DNA of 64,000 nucleotides from Burkholderiales bacterium. Its GTDB lineage: Bacteria > Pseudomonadota > Gammaproteobacteria > Burkholderiales > Burkholderiaceae_C. Positions 18,875 to 31,715 of this stretch are shown here, in pieces. The position numbers and the translations under genes are program-made. How positions within the stretch are numbered: position 1 is the first letter of the stretch; each line of letters begins with the position of its first letter. The DNA lies in NCBI GenBank assembly GCA_028868825.1, contig JAGWTU010000016.1, forward strand, positions 1 through 64,000, written 5' to 3'. The notes under the pieces were generated by a model, which ran no database searches, had not been told where the DNA came from, and worked only from the letters and a program-made list of their open reading frames with translations.

Positions 18875-19333
18875 CTATTGCAGCGGGCCCTCGAGCGCGC
18901 GCGGCATCGGGATCGCCATCGTCTCGATGCCCTCTTCGCGCAGCGCCTCGCGCTCCTCGGCCGTGGCCTCGCCGCGGATGCCGCGGTGCGGCGTCTCGCC
19001 GTAGTGGATGCGACGCGCCTCCTCGGCGAAGCGTGCGCCGACGTCCTCGGTGCGGGCCAGCAACTGGCGCACGGTCGACAGCCAGGCCGCCTGCAGGTCG
19101 TGCGACTGCACCGTCACCGCCGCTTCGGCCTGCGGCGCCGGCCCCAGCGGCACGACTTCGCGCGCCCCGGAAAGGTTCAGCCGCGGCGCGGAGAGCATGC
19201 GGCGGATGGAAGTGTCGGCGCACAGCGGACAGGCGATGTCGTGGCGGCCGTTCTGTTCTGCGAAATCGTCCTCCGAACCGAACCAGCCCTCGAAATCGTG
19301 GCCGTTGGTGCAGCGCAGATTCAGCACTTTCAT
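18875..19333 (-). CDS. DUF1178 family protein (small zinc-ribbon-like)
   Basis: 152 residues starting MKVLNLRCTNGHDFEGWFGS. The N-terminal CTNGH and the CPLCADTSIRRM pair look like a small metal-binding knuckle, and the rest is helical and charged (LARTEDVGARFAEEARRIHYG, then GEATAEEREALREEGIE). These are the recognised DUF1178 blocks; no biochemical role is known. It is 10 bases downstream of the NUDIX gene and closes the long minus-strand nuo transcription unit. The same nuo-NUDIX-DUF1178 association is common in Burkholderiales, so it is probably cotranscribed with complex I, though that does not prove a shared function. Confidence 0.88.
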   Translation of the reverse strand: MKVLNLRCTNGHDFEGWFGSEDDFAEQNGRHDIACPLCADTSIRRMLSAPRLNLSGAREVVPLGPAPQAEAAVTVQSHDLQAAWLSTVRQLLARTEDVGARFAEEARRIHYGETPHRGIRGEATAEEREALREEGIETMAIPMPRALEGPLQ

Positions 19334-19343
19334 CGTGCCGTCA

Positions 19344-19937
19344 TCATAGGGCCGACGCACGGGCTTTGCAGCCCCAATCGAGATGAAACTGTCCGTTTTT
19401 CCAGCGCAAAAGCCACGCCAGTCCGATCTGGGTCTTGACGTCGGGAAGCAACCCGGACAGCGCCAGGGCATCGAGTTCGGCCGGCGTCATCAGCACGGTC
19501 TCGACGAATTCGCCTTCGTCCAGTCGCGGCGGACCGGCCTTCAGGCCGCGGGCGAACCAGATCCAGATGCTCTCGGACGAGTACGCGGCGGCGTTGTGGA
19601 TTTCGCCGCCGAAGGCCCATTCGGCGGCGGTGTAGCCGGTCTCCTCCTCGAGCTCGCGCATCGCGCAGCCGAGCTGCGTCTCGCCGGCGTCGAGCTTGCC
19701 CGCCGGCCATTCGAGCAGCACCTTGGCGACCGGATAGCGGTACTGGCGCACCAGCACGACGCGGCCGTCGTCGAGCAGCGGCACCACCGCGACCGCGCCG
19801 CCGTGGCGGATGTATTCGCGCGTCGCGTGGCTGCCGTCGGGCAGTCGCACCTCGTCCTTGTGGACCTCGAGAAAACCGCCCTCGACCAGCGTCCGGCCAC
19901 CCAGGCGATGTTCGACCAGGTGGGCGTCGTCGCTCAC
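19344..19937 (-). CDS. NUDIX hydrolase, ADP-ribose pyrophosphatase type
   Basis: 197 residues. The Nudix box is perfect: G-x5-E-x7-R-E-L-x-E-E-x-G-Y within GKLDAGETQLGCAMRELEEETGY (shown here by its key residues). Upstream, VVLVRQYRYPV and LEWPAGKLD are typical of the ADP-ribose/nucleoside-diphosphate-sugar hydrolases (NudF-like), which cleave ADP-ribose to AMP and ribose-5-phosphate and recycle NAD breakdown products. It begins 7 bases after the nuoN stop, so it reads out of the complex I operon. A link with NADH turnover is attractive but is only an inference from position. Confidence 0.92.
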   Translation of the reverse strand: MSDDAHLVEHRLGGRTLVEGGFLEVHKDEVRLPDGSHATREYIRHGGAVAVVPLLDDGRVVLVRQYRYPVAKVLLEWPAGKLDAGETQLGCAMRELEEETGYTAAEWAFGGEIHNAAAYSSESIWIWFARGLKAGPPRLDEGEFVETVLMTPAELDALALSGLLPDVKTQIGLAWLLRWKNGQFHLDWGCKARASAL

Positions 19938-19944
19938 GCTGAGC

Positions 19945-21432
19945 TCAGCTCGCGAGCGCCTTGACGATGGCGTCGCGGCACATCGCCAGCAGGCCGCCCG
20001 AGAACGGCCCGAGCACCAGCACCGCGACGCCGTTGAGCGCCAGCAGCAGCGCCACGCCCTGCGGGCGCACCAGCGGTCCGCGGGTCTGCGTCGGCTCGTC
20101 GAACCACATCACCTTGACGACGCGCAGGTAGTAGTAGGCGCCGACGAGCGAGAACAGCACGGCGACGATGGCGAGGTCGATGTACAGCGGCTGGCTCGTC
20201 ACGATCATGGCCTGCAGCACGGCGAGCTTGGCGAAGAAGCCGATGAAGGGCGGCACGCCGGCGAGCGAGAACATGAAGATCGACATCACGCCGGCGACCC
20301 AGGGGCTGCGCCGCGAGAGGCCGGCGAAGTCCTCGATCTGCTCGCTCTCGTAGCCCTGGCTCGACAGGAACATGATGAGGCCGAAGGTGCCCAGCGTCGT
20401 CAGCACGTAGGCGACGACGTAGAACATCGCCGAGCTGTAGGCATTGCCCGCCGCCGAGGTCTGCGTGCCGACGACGCCCGAGGCCAGGCCCAGGAGCACG
20501 AAGCCGATCTGGCCGATCGTGCTGTAGGCGAGCATGCGCTTGAGGTTCGTCTGCGCGATCGCCGCGAGGTTGCCGACCGCCAGCGAGCCGACGGCGAGCA
20601 CGAGCAGCATCTGCTGCCATTCGACGGCCAGGCCGAGCATGCCCTCGACGAGCAGGCGGATCGTGATCGCGAAGGCGGCGAACTTGGGCGCGCCGCCGAT
20701 CAGCAGCGTGACCGAGGTCGGCACGCCCTGGTAGACATCGGGCACCCACATGTGGAAGGGCACGGCGGCGAGCTTGAAGCCGAGCCCGGCGACGACGAAG
20801 ACGACGCCGAACACGAGCACGCCCTGGTTGATCTCGTGATTGGCGCTGATGCGCTCGAAGACCTTCGTGATCTCGAGTGTGCCGGTGGCGCCGTACATCA
20901 TCGACAGGCCGTAGAGCAGGAAGCCGCTGGCCAGCGCGCCGAGGACGAAGTACTTCATCGCGCCCTCGGTCGCCACCGCGTGGTCGCGGCGCAGCGCGCC
21001 CAGCGCGTACAGCGACAGGCTCATCAGCTCCAGGCCGAGGTAGACGACGAGGAAGTTGTTGGCCGAGCACATCACCGAGATGCCGAGCAGGCTGAACAGC
21101 GTCAGCGTGTAGAACTCGCCCTTGAGCATCTCGCGCGCGGCCAGCGTCGGCTGCGCATAGGCCAGCGTCAGCATCGTCGCCAGGCCGCCGAAGGCGGCGA
21201 GCAGCCGGCCCATCGGGTCGACGACGACCATGCCGCCCATGCCGTAGGCGGCGGTGCCGGCGAGGTAGTCGTTGAGCTGCAGCGCGACGAAGACGGCGAT
21301 GCCGATCTGGCTCGCCCAGAAGGTCGGGCGGCGGCCGGCGTCACGGCTGTAGAGGTCGATCAGGAGCACGCCGCAGGCCGCCAGCAGCAGCCAGATCTCC
21401 GGATAGATGACGGGCCAGTTCATCGGGGTCAT
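19945..21432 (-). CDS. nuoN: NADH-quinone oxidoreductase subunit N
   Basis: Antiporter-like membrane subunit of respiratory complex I, the last of the 14 nuo genes. 495 residues with about 14 helices. Seen: a glutamate in the GLELMSLSLYALGA helix, lysines in the broken-helix region (FKLAAVPFHMWVPDVYQG) and LKRMLAYSTIGQIGFVLLGL, all typical of the Mrp-antiporter family. The ATG at MTPMNWPV is used; MNWPV three codons later is a possible alternative. It lies 25 bases after nuoM. Unlike many Burkholderiales, no small DUF2818 gene follows; the NUDIX gene starts after 7 bases. Confidence 0.97.
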   Translation of the reverse strand: MTPMNWPVIYPEIWLLLAACGVLLIDLYSRDAGRRPTFWASQIGIAVFVALQLNDYLAGTAAYGMGGMVVVDPMGRLLAAFGGLATMLTLAYAQPTLAAREMLKGEFYTLTLFSLLGISVMCSANNFLVVYLGLELMSLSLYALGALRRDHAVATEGAMKYFVLGALASGFLLYGLSMMYGATGTLEITKVFERISANHEINQGVLVFGVVFVVAGLGFKLAAVPFHMWVPDVYQGVPTSVTLLIGGAPKFAAFAITIRLLVEGMLGLAVEWQQMLLVLAVGSLAVGNLAAIAQTNLKRMLAYSTIGQIGFVLLGLASGVVGTQTSAAGNAYSSAMFYVVAYVLTTLGTFGLIMFLSSQGYESEQIEDFAGLSRRSPWVAGVMSIFMFSLAGVPPFIGFFAKLAVLQAMIVTSQPLYIDLAIVAVLFSLVGAYYYLRVVKVMWFDEPTQTRGPLVRPQGVALLLALNGVAVLVLGPFSGGLLAMCRDAIVKALAS

Positions 21433-21456
21433 GGTTCTTTTCTTTCGTCCGCCGCG

Positions 21457-22935
21457 TCAGCTGGGCAGCTTCGACACGGCCACATGCTTGAGCAGCTCGC
21501 CCACGGAGACGTTCAGCGTATCGGTGATCGGCTTCGGGTACAGGCCCATCGCGAGCACCGCGATCGCGAGCAGCAGCAGCATGAAGAATTCGCGACCGTT
21601 GATGTCGGTGAGTTCGCGCACATGGTCGTTGGCGATGGCGCCGAAATAGACGCGCTTGACGAGCCACAGCGTGTAGGCCGCGCCCGAGATCAGCGCCGTC
21701 GCGGCGAGGAAGGCGATCCAGTAGTTGAACTTCACCGACCCGAGGATGACCATCCATTCGCCGACGAAACCGGCGGTGCCCGGCAGCCCGCAATTGGCCA
21801 TCGAGAACAGCACGGCGAAGGTGGTGAACGCCGGCATCGTGTTGACGACGCCGCCGTAGGCCGCGATCTCGCGCGAATGGACGCGGTCGTAGAGCACGCC
21901 GATGCACAGGAACATCGCGCCCGAGACGAAGCCGTGGCTGATCATCTGCACGATCGCGCCGCTGACGCCCAGCGGGTTGAAGATGAAGAAGCCCAGCGTC
22001 ACGAAGCCCATGTGCGCGACCGAGCTGTAGGCGACGAGCTTCTTCATGTCGCGCTGCACGAGTGCGACGAGGCCAATGTAGATGATCGCGATCAGGCTCA
22101 GCGTGATGATGAAGGGCCCGTACGATCGCGCCGCGTCGGGCGTGATCGGCAGCGAGAAGCGCAGGAAACCGTAGGCGCCGAGCTTGAGCATGATCGCCGC
22201 CAGCACGACCGAGCCGCCGGTGGGCGCCTCGACGTGGGCGTCGGGCAGCCAGGTATGCACCGGCCACATCGGCACCTTGACCGAGAACGCGGCGAGGAAG
22301 GCGAAGAACAGCAGCACCTGCGCTGGCATCGCCAGCGGCAGCTTCTGCCAGGCCAGGATGTCGAAGCTGCCGCCGCTCTTGTAATAGAGATAGATCAGCG
22401 CGATCAGCATCAGCAGCGAGCCGAGCAGCGTGTAGAGGAAGAACTTGAACGCCGCGTAGACCCGCCGCGGGCCGCCCCAGACGCCGATGATGATGTACAT
22501 CGGGATCAGCGTGGCCTCGAAGAAGACATAGAACAGCATGCCGTCGAGCGCGCAGAACACGCCGACCATGAGCCCCGAGAGGATCAGCATCGCACCCATG
22601 TACTGCGGCACGCGCTCGGTGATGACCTGCCAGGCCGAGATCACGACGATCACCGTGATGAACGCCGTCAGCGGCACGAACCACAACGCCAGCCCGTCGA
22701 CGCCCAGGCGGTAATGCATATTGAAGCGGTCGATCCAGGGCAGCGACTCGTTGAACTGCATCGCCGCGGTCGTCGAATCGAAGCCTGTGATCAGCGGAAT
22801 CGTGATCAGGAACGAGGCGACGGCGCCGACGAGCGCGATCACGCGCACGACGCCGGCGTTCGCGTCGCGACCGACCGCGAGCAGCAGCAGCCCGAACGCT
22901 ATCGGCAACCAGATCGCGAGGCTCAGCAGACCCAT
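21457..22935 (-). CDS. nuoM: NADH-quinone oxidoreductase subunit M
   Basis: Antiporter-like proton-translocating membrane subunit of complex I. 492 residues, about 14 helices, starting MGLLSLAIWLPIAFGLLLLAVG. Family landmarks seen: FFEATLIPMYIIIGVWGG with the conserved Glu, LAAFSVKVPMWPVHTWLPDAHVEAPTGGSV (discontinuous helix with Lys), and MKKLVAYSSVAHMGFVTLG. It sits between nuoL (36-base gap) and nuoN (25-base gap) and belongs to the same transcript. Confidence 0.98.
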   Translation of the reverse strand: MGLLSLAIWLPIAFGLLLLAVGRDANAGVVRVIALVGAVASFLITIPLITGFDSTTAAMQFNESLPWIDRFNMHYRLGVDGLALWFVPLTAFITVIVVISAWQVITERVPQYMGAMLILSGLMVGVFCALDGMLFYVFFEATLIPMYIIIGVWGGPRRVYAAFKFFLYTLLGSLLMLIALIYLYYKSGGSFDILAWQKLPLAMPAQVLLFFAFLAAFSVKVPMWPVHTWLPDAHVEAPTGGSVVLAAIMLKLGAYGFLRFSLPITPDAARSYGPFIITLSLIAIIYIGLVALVQRDMKKLVAYSSVAHMGFVTLGFFIFNPLGVSGAIVQMISHGFVSGAMFLCIGVLYDRVHSREIAAYGGVVNTMPAFTTFAVLFSMANCGLPGTAGFVGEWMVILGSVKFNYWIAFLAATALISGAAYTLWLVKRVYFGAIANDHVRELTDINGREFFMLLLLAIAVLAMGLYPKPITDTLNVSVGELLKHVAVSKLPS

Positions 22936-22971
22936 CTTGTTCTCTCTATCGTTCTCATGTGTCCGGCCGCG

Positions 22972-25011
<2,040 letters not shown>

Positions 25012-25018
25012 GTCCGGG

Positions 25019-25345
25019 TCAGCCCTTCAATTCGTCGAGTTCCTCGACGTTGATCGAAGCCCGGTTGCGGAACAGCACGACCAGGATCGCCAGGCCGATG
25101 GCCGACTCGGCCGCCGCCACCGTGAGGATGAAGAAGACGAACACCTGCCCCGCCATGCGGTCGGCCTCGACGGGCAGGTAATGCGAGAAGGCGACGAAAT
25201 TCAGGTTCACCGCGAGCAGCATCAGCTCGATCGCCATCAGCAGCACGATGAGGTTGCGGCGGTTGAGGAAGATGCCCATCACCGAGAGGGCGAACAGGAT
25301 GCCGCCGAGCGTCAGGTAATGTCCGAGCGTGATCGGTCCCATCAT
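25019..25345 (-). CDS. nuoK: NADH-quinone oxidoreductase subunit K
   Basis: Small three-helix membrane subunit of complex I. Product of 107-108 residues depending on which of two consecutive ATGs is used; the first overlaps the nuoJ stop as ATGA and the second as TGATG. Seen: [24 protein letters not shown], with the conserved membrane glutamate, and the strongly conserved [20 protein letters not shown] with the second glutamate. The C-terminus [11 protein letters not shown] is typical for Burkholderiales. The loop [12 protein letters not shown] between helices 2 and 3 is a few residues longer than the roughly 101-residue relatives. Confidence 0.97.
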   Translation of the reverse strand: MMGPITLGHYLTLGGILFALSVMGIFLNRRNLIVLLMAIELMLLAVNLNFVAFSHYLPVEADRMAGQVFVFFILTVAAAESAIGLAILVVLFRNRASINVEELDELKG

Positions 25346-25989
25346 GCCTGCCCTCCGGTCGACGCCGCCGGGTCCGCCGGCGGAGCCGAGGGCGCCTCGA
25401 CGGTCGGCGCCATCTTGACGATGCGCAGCCGATCGGCCTTCATCACCCGCACCTGGGCGCCCGGGTCCTGGTGCTTGGCCTCCTTGCGCTGGCGCAGCGT
25501 CAGCGCGATGGCGGCGATGATCGCCACCAGCAGCAGCACCGCGGCGAGCTGCAACGGGTAGAGGTAGTTCGTGTAGACCTCGATGCCGAGCAAGCGCGTG
25601 TTGCCCGACTCGAGGACATGCGCGGTTTCCAGCGGCGCCTCGAGCCTGAAGCCCCGCATCAGCACGAGGGCCATCTCGAGCGCGATCAGCGCGCCGACGA
25701 AGCCGGCCAGCGGCAGGTTGCGGTAGAAGCCGATGCGCAGGCTGTCGGTATCGACGTCGAGCATCATGACGACGAACAGGAACAGCACCATCACCGCGCC
25801 GACATAGACGAGGACGAGCGCGATGGCGAGGAATTCGGCGTGCAGCAGCATCCAGACGCAGCTGGCGCTGAAGAAGGCGAGCACGAGGTAGAGCGCCGAA
25901 TGCACGGTGCTGCGCGCGGTGATGACGAGCAGCGAGGCCGCCAGCAACACCGCCGAGAAGACGTAGAAGAGGGCAGTGAGCGTGTTCAT
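25342..25989 (-). CDS. nuoJ: NADH-quinone oxidoreductase subunit J
   Basis: Five-helix membrane subunit of complex I (ND6 homologue). 215 residues. Seen: [21 protein letters not shown] and the conserved pi-bulge helix [23 protein letters not shown] hydrophilic C-terminal tail of about 50 residues (rich in Pro, Ala and Ser) extends beyond the last helix. It shares one base with nuoI (TGATG) and overlaps nuoK at its end, so translation is coupled through this part of the operon. Confidence 0.97.
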   Translation of the reverse strand: MNTLTALFYVFSAVLLAASLLVITARSTVHSALYLVLAFFSASCVWMLLHAEFLAIALVLVYVGAVMVLFLFVVMMLDVDTDSLRIGFYRNLPLAGFVGALIALEMALVLMRGFRLEAPLETAHVLESGNTRLLGIEVYTNYLYPLQLAAVLLLVAIIAAIALTLRQRKEAKHQDPGAQVRVMKADRLRIVKMAPTVEAPSAPPADPAASTGGQA

Positions 25990-26486
25990 CAGCGGTATTT
26001 CGCGTCGGCCGCGCGGTTGGCCGCGATCTCTTTTTCGTAGCGATCACCGACCGCGAGCAGCATGTCCTTCGTGAAGTACAGGTCGCCGCGCTTCTCGCCG
26101 TGGTATTCGAAATGGTGCGTCTCGACGATCGAATCGACCGGGCAGCTTTCCTCGCAGAAGCCGCAGAAGATGCATTTCGCGAGGTCGATGTCGTAGCGCT
26201 TCGTGCGGCGGCTGCCGTCGGCGCGCTGTTCGCTCTCGATCGTGATCGCCATCGCCGGGCACACCGCCTCGCAGAGCTTGCAGGCGATGCAGCGCTCCTC
26301 GCCGTTTTCGTAGCGGCGCAGCGCGTGCAGGCCGCGGAAACGCGGCGACAGCGGTGTCTTCTCCTCCGGGTACTGGATCGTGATGTGCTTGGAGAGGAAA
26401 TGGCGCCCGGTCAGCGCCAACCCCTTCCACAGCTCGCCGAGCAGGAAGGGGGACAGGAGGTCCTTGACGGCGGTGTATGAACTCAT
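25989..26486 (-). CDS. nuoI: NADH-quinone oxidoreductase subunit I
   Basis: Peripheral-arm subunit carrying the two [4Fe-4S] clusters N6a and N6b that pass electrons to NuoB. 165 residues. Two ferredoxin motifs are intact: [16 protein letters not shown] and [16 protein letters not shown], with four cysteines each in the 2-2-3 spacing. The N-terminal amphipathic helix and [17 protein letters not shown], then [16 protein letters not shown], are conserved in betaproteobacteria. nuoH ends 16 bases upstream. Confidence 0.98.
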   Translation of the reverse strand: MSSYTAVKDLLSPFLLGELWKGLALTGRHFLSKHITIQYPEEKTPLSPRFRGLHALRRYENGEERCIACKLCEAVCPAMAITIESEQRADGSRRTKRYDIDLAKCIFCGFCEESCPVDSIVETHHFEYHGEKRGDLYFTKDMLLAVGDRYEKEIAANRAADAKYR

Positions 26487-26502
26487 CGTTGCACCCGAGG
26501 GA

Positions 26503-27564
26503 TCAATGCCAGATGCTCAGCGGCGACTGCATCCACAGCCCGACGACGACGAGCCAGACCAGCGTCACCGGGATGAAGATCTTCCAGCCCAGACGCATGA
26601 TCTGGTCGTAGCGGTAGCGCGGGAAGGTCGCGCGCACCCAGAGGAACATCGTGACGACGGCGAAGACCTTGATCGCGAGCCAGATCCAGCCCGGGATGAA
26701 AGCCAGGAAGCCGAACGGCGGCAGCCATCCGCCGAGGAACATCAGCACGCACAGCATGCTGACGAGCCACATGTTCGCGTACTCGGCGAGGAAGAACATC
26801 GCGAACGCCATGCCCGAGTACTCGATCATGTGACCGGCGACGATTTCCGATTCGCCCTCGACGACGTCGAAGGGATGGCGATTCGTCTCCGCCAGCCCGG
26901 AGATGAAGTAGACCAGGAAGATCGGCAGCAGCGGCAGCCAGTTCCACGACAGGAAACCGACGCCCATGCCGGCCATCGCGCCCTTGCCCTGCTGCATCAC
27001 GATCTCGGTCACGTTCATGCTGCCGGTGACCATCAGCACGACGACGAGCGCGAAGCCCATCGCGATCTCGTAGCTGACCATCTGCGCCGTGGCCCGCAGT
27101 GCGCCGAGGAAGGCGTACTTCGAGTTGCTGGCCCAGCCGGCGAGGATGACGCCATAGACCTCGAGCGAGGTGATGGCCATCAGGAACAGCAGTCCCGCGT
27201 TGACGTTGGCCAGTGCGATGTCGGGCCCGAACGGGATCACCGCCCAGGCCGCCAGCGCCGGCATGATCGTCATCACCGGGGCGAGGAAGAACAGGCCCTT
27301 GCTGGCCGCCGACGGACGGATGATCTCCTTGAAGATCAGCTTGACCGCATCGGCGATCGGCGTCAGCAGCCCGTAGGGGCCGACCCGGTTCGGACCCGGG
27401 CGGATCTGCGTCCAGCCTATGCCCTTGCGTTCCCACAGCGTGAGGTAGGCCACGCAGATCATCAGCGGCAGCACGACGACGACGATCTTCACCAGGCTCC
27501 AGATGACGAGCCAGAGATCCGCGCCGAGGAACGATGCGCCCGCTTGATTGAGGCTGTCGAACAT
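26503..27564 (-). CDS. nuoH: NADH-quinone oxidoreductase subunit H
   Basis: Eight-helix membrane subunit (ND1) that together with NuoB and NuoD forms the quinone-binding chamber. 353 residues. Seen: [20 protein letters not shown] and [19 protein letters not shown] (quinone-tunnel region), the acidic loop [20 protein letters not shown] with the E-channel glutamates, and [22 protein letters not shown] near the end. It begins 2 bases after the nuoG stop. Confidence 0.98.
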   Translation of the reverse strand: MFDSLNQAGASFLGADLWLVIWSLVKIVVVVLPLMICVAYLTLWERKGIGWTQIRPGPNRVGPYGLLTPIADAVKLIFKEIIRPSAASKGLFFLAPVMTIMPALAAWAVIPFGPDIALANVNAGLLFLMAITSLEVYGVILAGWASNSKYAFLGALRATAQMVSYEIAMGFALVVVLMVTGSMNVTEIVMQQGKGAMAGMGVGFLSWNWLPLLPIFLVYFISGLAETNRHPFDVVEGESEIVAGHMIEYSGMAFAMFFLAEYANMWLVSMLCVLMFLGGWLPPFGFLAFIPGWIWLAIKVFAVVTMFLWVRATFPRYRYDQIMRLGWKIFIPVTLVWLVVVGLWMQSPLSIWH

Positions 27565-27566
27565 CG

Positions 27567-29891
27567 TCAGGCCTTCTCGATTTGAATGGCGCCGAACAGG
27601 GCGCCCAGCGCCGCCGTGCTGGCATGGCCGGCCGCCACGCGAACGGAGCCGTCGGCGAGCGTCTCGTCTTCGCGTGCCGGCATCACGACCGACGATTCAC
27701 CCTGCGACACCAGCACCTTGGCTCCGGCCTGCAGGCCGAGCGAACGCCACAGCGAGGTCGGCAGGCCGGCCAGCGGCGCGCGCGCATCGGCCGTCAATTG
27801 CAGCGAGACGGCGCGGCGCACGAGGCTGTCGGTGGCGTAGATCGGCACGTCGGCGATGCGCTGCAGGCCGGCGCCCGGCGCCGCCGGCACGGGATGCGCA
27901 GCGTCGGCGCGGTTGTCCAGGCGCTGCGCCAGCGTGGCGACATCGCCCAGCGCCTCGGCGCGCACGTCCTCGGACGTTTCGTAATCGAAGCCCGGCAGGT
28001 CGAGCAGATTGCCGAGCACGCGCAGCGCCTTCCACGCTGGCCGCGTCTCGGCCAGCGGCTTGACGACGCCGTGGAAGCTCTGCACGCGGCCCTCGGCGTT
28101 GACGTAGGTGCCGGCCGTCTCGGTGAACGGCGCGATCGGCAGCATGACGTCGGCGAGATCGGCGGCGACGTCCTTGAACGGCGTCAACGCGACGACGAGT
28201 CCCGATTGCGACAGCGCGCGCCGCGCCGCGGCGGCGTCGGCGGCATCGAGCACCGGCTCGGTGTGCAGCAGCAGCAGCGCCTTCATCGGCTGGCTCAGCA
28301 TCTGGCCGGCGTTCAGGCCCTGGTGGCCGGGCAGCGCGTCGACGAGCTGGGCGCCGACGCTGTTCGCGCCCTCGCCCAGATAGCCGCAGGTCGCACCGGT
28401 GGCCTCGGCGATCCAGTTCGCGAGTGCGAGCAGCGTCGTGGCCTGCGGATGCTGGGCCGCGGCGTTGCCGAGCAGCACCGCCTTGCGCTCGCCCTTGAGC
28501 AGCGAATCGGCGATGCGCTGCGCCTCGGCGCTCGGGCTGCCGGCGACCGGCGGCGCGATGCCCTTGGCGGCGGCGATGGCGGCCGCGACATCGGCCAGCG
28601 CCTGCGGCCAGGCCAGCGGCGCGGCGGTGAGCCTGGTGGCCACCGACATCGCCCAGTCGTCGTGGACGGCCTGCAGGCTGTGGATCTGGGCACCGCGGCG
28701 CGCCGCCTGGCGCAGCCGTTGCGCCAGCAGCGGATGGTCCTTGCGCAGGAACGAGCCGACGACGAGCGCGCGGTCGAGCAGCGACAGCGATGCGATCGAG
28801 GTGCCGAGCCAGCGCACCCCGCCGGCGGCCGCGCGGTTGCCGAAGTCGCTGTGGCGCAACCGGTGATCGACGCTCTGGCTGCCGAGGCCGCGCACGAGCT
28901 TGGCCAGCAGATGCAGTTCCTCGACCGTCGAGCTCACATGGCCGACGGCGCCGATGCCCGCGGCACCGAATTCGGCCTTCACGCGCTTGAGGCCGTCGGC
29001 GACGTAGGCCAGCGCCGTCTTCCAGTCGACGGCCTGCCATTGCCCGCCCTGCTTGATCATCGGCTGGCGCAGGCGCGATTCGGCGTTCAGCGCTTCGTAG
29101 CTGTAGCGATCGCGGTCGGCGATCCAGCATTCATTGACCGCTTCGTTCTCGAGCGGCAGCACGCGCATGACCTTGTCGGCCTTGACCTGGACGACGAGGT
29201 TGGCGCCGACGCTGTCGTGCGGGCTCACGCTCTTGCGCCGGCTCAGCTCCCAGGTACGCGCGCTGTAGCGGAACGGCTTGCTCGTCAGCGCGCCGACCGG
29301 GCAGATGTCGATCATGTTGCCCGAGAGCTCGCTGTCGACGGTGCGGCCCGCCATCGTCGTGATCTCGCTGTGTTCGCCGCGGTGGATCATGCCGAGCTCC
29401 ATCACGCCGGCCACTTCCTGGCCGAAGCGCACGCAGCGCGTGCACTGGATGCAGCGGCTCATCTCCTCCATCGAGATCAGCGGGCCGACGCTCTTGTGGA
29501 AGACGACGCGCTTCTCCTCGGTGTAGCGCGCGGCGCTGGCGCCGTAGCCCACCGCCAGATCCTGCAGCTGGCATTCGCCGCCCTGGTCGCAGATCGGGCA
29601 GTCCAGCGGGTGGTTGATGAGCAGGAACTCCATCACCGACTGCTGGGCCTTGGTCGCCTTGTCGCTGTGCGTGCGCACGACCATGCCGTTGGTCACCGGC
29701 GTCGCGCAGGCCGGCATCGGCTTGGGCATCTTCTCGATGTCGACCAGGCACATGCGGCAGTTCGCCGCGATGCTCAGCTTCTTGTGATAGCAGAAATGCG
29801 GGATGTAGAGACCGGCGGCATCGGCCGCCTGCATCACGACGCTGCCGTCGGGCACCGTGACTGTCTTGCCGTCGATATGGATTTCGGCCAT
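27567..29891 (-). CDS. nuoG: NADH-quinone oxidoreductase subunit G
   Basis: Large peripheral-arm iron-sulfur subunit. 774 residues. N-terminal [2Fe-2S] motif with Cys in [19 protein letters not shown] and ACATPV; the His-Cys3 [4Fe-4S] site in [18 protein letters not shown]; and a further [4Fe-4S] motif [16 protein letters not shown] completed by a cysteine in [13 protein letters not shown]. The remainder is the molybdopterin-oxidoreductase-like domain, which in complex I binds no molybdenum. The C-terminal part is Ala-rich and more variable, as usual. Only 3 bases separate it from nuoF. Confidence 0.97.
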   Translation of the reverse strand: MAEIHIDGKTVTVPDGSVVMQAADAAGLYIPHFCYHKKLSIAANCRMCLVDIEKMPKPMPACATPVTNGMVVRTHSDKATKAQQSVMEFLLINHPLDCPICDQGGECQLQDLAVGYGASAARYTEEKRVVFHKSVGPLISMEEMSRCIQCTRCVRFGQEVAGVMELGMIHRGEHSEITTMAGRTVDSELSGNMIDICPVGALTSKPFRYSARTWELSRRKSVSPHDSVGANLVVQVKADKVMRVLPLENEAVNECWIADRDRYSYEALNAESRLRQPMIKQGGQWQAVDWKTALAYVADGLKRVKAEFGAAGIGAVGHVSSTVEELHLLAKLVRGLGSQSVDHRLRHSDFGNRAAAGGVRWLGTSIASLSLLDRALVVGSFLRKDHPLLAQRLRQAARRGAQIHSLQAVHDDWAMSVATRLTAAPLAWPQALADVAAAIAAAKGIAPPVAGSPSAEAQRIADSLLKGERKAVLLGNAAAQHPQATTLLALANWIAEATGATCGYLGEGANSVGAQLVDALPGHQGLNAGQMLSQPMKALLLLHTEPVLDAADAAAARRALSQSGLVVALTPFKDVAADLADVMLPIAPFTETAGTYVNAEGRVQSFHGVVKPLAETRPAWKALRVLGNLLDLPGFDYETSEDVRAEALGDVATLAQRLDNRADAAHPVPAAPGAGLQRIADVPIYATDSLVRRAVSLQLTADARAPLAGLPTSLWRSLGLQAGAKVLVSQGESSVVMPAREDETLADGSVRVAAGHASTAALGALFGAIQIEKA

Positions 29892-29894
29892 GGT

Positions 29895-31238
29895 TCAGGC
29901 GCCTTGCGCGACCTTGCAGGTCTTGTGTTCGACGTGGTACGCGAATTCGTCGCGGAAATGCTTGAGCATCGCCTGCACCGGCATCGCGGCGGCGTCGCCG
30001 AGGGCGCAGATCGTGCGTCCCTTGATGTTGTCGGCGACCGAGTCGAGCAGATCCAGATCCTCGGCGCGGCCCTTGCCATGCTCGATGCGGTCGACGAGGC
30101 GCCACAGCCAGCCCGTGCCCTCGCGGCAGGGCGTGCACTGGCCGCAGCTCTCGTGCTGGTAGAAGTAGCTCAGGCGCAGCAGGCTACGCACCATGCAGCG
30201 GCTGTCGTCGAGCACGATCACGGCGCCGGAACCGAGCATCGATCCGGCCTTGGCGATGGCGTCGTAATCCATCGTCAGGTCCATCATCAGCGCGCCCGGC
30301 AGCACCGGCGCCGACGAGCCGCCCGGGATCACGGCCTTGAGCTGGCGCCCGCTGCGCACGCCGCCGGCGAGTTCGAGCAGCTTGGAGAACGGCGTGCCCA
30401 GCGGAATCTCGAAATTCCCTGGCTGGTTCACGTCACCGACGACCGAGAAGATCTTCGTGCCGCCGTTGTTGGGCTTGCCGCATTCGAGATAGGCCTGGCC
30501 ACCGTGGTTGATGATCCACGGTACCGCGGCGAAGGTCTCGGTGTTGTTGATCGTCGTCGGCTTGCCGTAGAGGCCGAAGCTGGCCGGGAACGGCGGCTTG
30601 AAGCGCGGCTGGCCCTTCTTGCCCTCGAGGCTCTCGAGCAGCGCCGTCTCCTCGCCGCAGATGTAGGCGCCGAAACCGTGGTGGGCGTGGAGCTGGAAGC
30701 TGAACGAGCTGCCGAGGATGTCGTCGCCGAGAAAGCCGGCGGCGCGCGCCTCCTCGAGCGCCTGCTCGAAGCGCTCGTAGACCTCGAAGATCTCGCCGTG
30801 GATGTAGTTGTAGGCCGTGCGTATGCCCATCGCGTAGGCGGCGATGGCCATGCCCTCGATGACGATGTGCGGGTTGTAGGCGAGGATGTCGCGGTCCTTG
30901 CAGGTGCCGGGCTCGCCCTCGTCGGAATTGCAGACGAGGTATTTCGGGCCCGGGAACTGGCGCGGCATGAAGCTCCACTTCAGGCCCGTCGGGAAACCGG
31001 CGCCGCCACGGCCGCGCAGCGAACTGAGCTTGACCTCGGCGATGACCTGATCGGGCGTCATGCCGGCGCCGCCGTCCTGGCCCAGGATCTTCTTCAGCGC
31101 GCTGTAGCCGCCGCGCGCGACATAGTCCTGCAGCCGCCAGTTGCTGCCGTTGAGCCCGGCGTAGATCTGGGCCCCGAGATGGCGCCCGTGGAAGCAGGTC
31201 TCGTTGCCCTTGGCCTGGAATTTCGACAGGTCAAGCAT
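29895..31238 (-). CDS. nuoF: NADH-quinone oxidoreductase subunit F
   Basis: NADH-binding subunit carrying FMN and the [4Fe-4S] cluster N3. 447 residues. Seen: [19 protein letters not shown] (NADH/FMN glycine-rich loop), [34 protein letters not shown] and the cluster motif [15 protein letters not shown] with a distal Cys in [12 protein letters not shown]. The N-terminal [10 protein letters not shown] is typical. Its first 8 bases overlap the end of nuoE, indicating translational coupling of the two subunits of the NADH module. Confidence 0.98.
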   Translation of the reverse strand: MLDLSKFQAKGNETCFHGRHLGAQIYAGLNGSNWRLQDYVARGGYSALKKILGQDGGAGMTPDQVIAEVKLSSLRGRGGAGFPTGLKWSFMPRQFPGPKYLVCNSDEGEPGTCKDRDILAYNPHIVIEGMAIAAYAMGIRTAYNYIHGEIFEVYERFEQALEEARAAGFLGDDILGSSFSFQLHAHHGFGAYICGEETALLESLEGKKGQPRFKPPFPASFGLYGKPTTINNTETFAAVPWIINHGGQAYLECGKPNNGGTKIFSVVGDVNQPGNFEIPLGTPFSKLLELAGGVRSGRQLKAVIPGGSSAPVLPGALMMDLTMDYDAIAKAGSMLGSGAVIVLDDSRCMVRSLLRLSYFYQHESCGQCTPCREGTGWLWRLVDRIEHGKGRAEDLDLLDSVADNIKGRTICALGDAAAMPVQAMLKHFRDEFAYHVEHKTCKVAQGA

Positions 31239-31715
31239 GTTGGGCCTTCAGCAGCGCGAGCAGTTCGTCGAGCTTGTCGTGGCTCATGTAGCTGAGCATC
31301 TGGCGGTCGTTGACGAGCATCACCGGCGCATCGGCGCAGGCGCCCAGGCATTCGCTGGGCTGCACGGTGAAGGTGCCGTCGGCGGTCGTGCCGTAGGGCT
31401 CGACGCCGAGCTTCTTGCAGACATGGTCCAGCGCCTTGTCGCCGCCGCGCAGCTGGCAGGGCAGGTTCGTGCAGACGTTGAGCTTGTAGCGCCCGACCGG
31501 CTGCTGGTTGTACATGTTGTAGAAGGTCGTCACCTCGTGCACCGCGATCGGCGGCATCTCGAGATAGGCGGCGACGGCGTCCTCGGCCTCGGGCGAGACA
31601 TGGCCCTGCTCCTGCTGGACGATGGACAGGCAGGCCATCACCGCCGAGACCTTCTGGTCAGCCGGGTACTTGGCGACTTCCTTGGCGAAGCGCGCGATCG
31701 TGGAGTCGGAAAAAT

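Noticed and set aside
27582..31295. Plus-strand open frame of 1237 codons opposite nuoG and nuoF
   Set aside because: Same shadow effect; the minus strand encodes intact complex I subunits.
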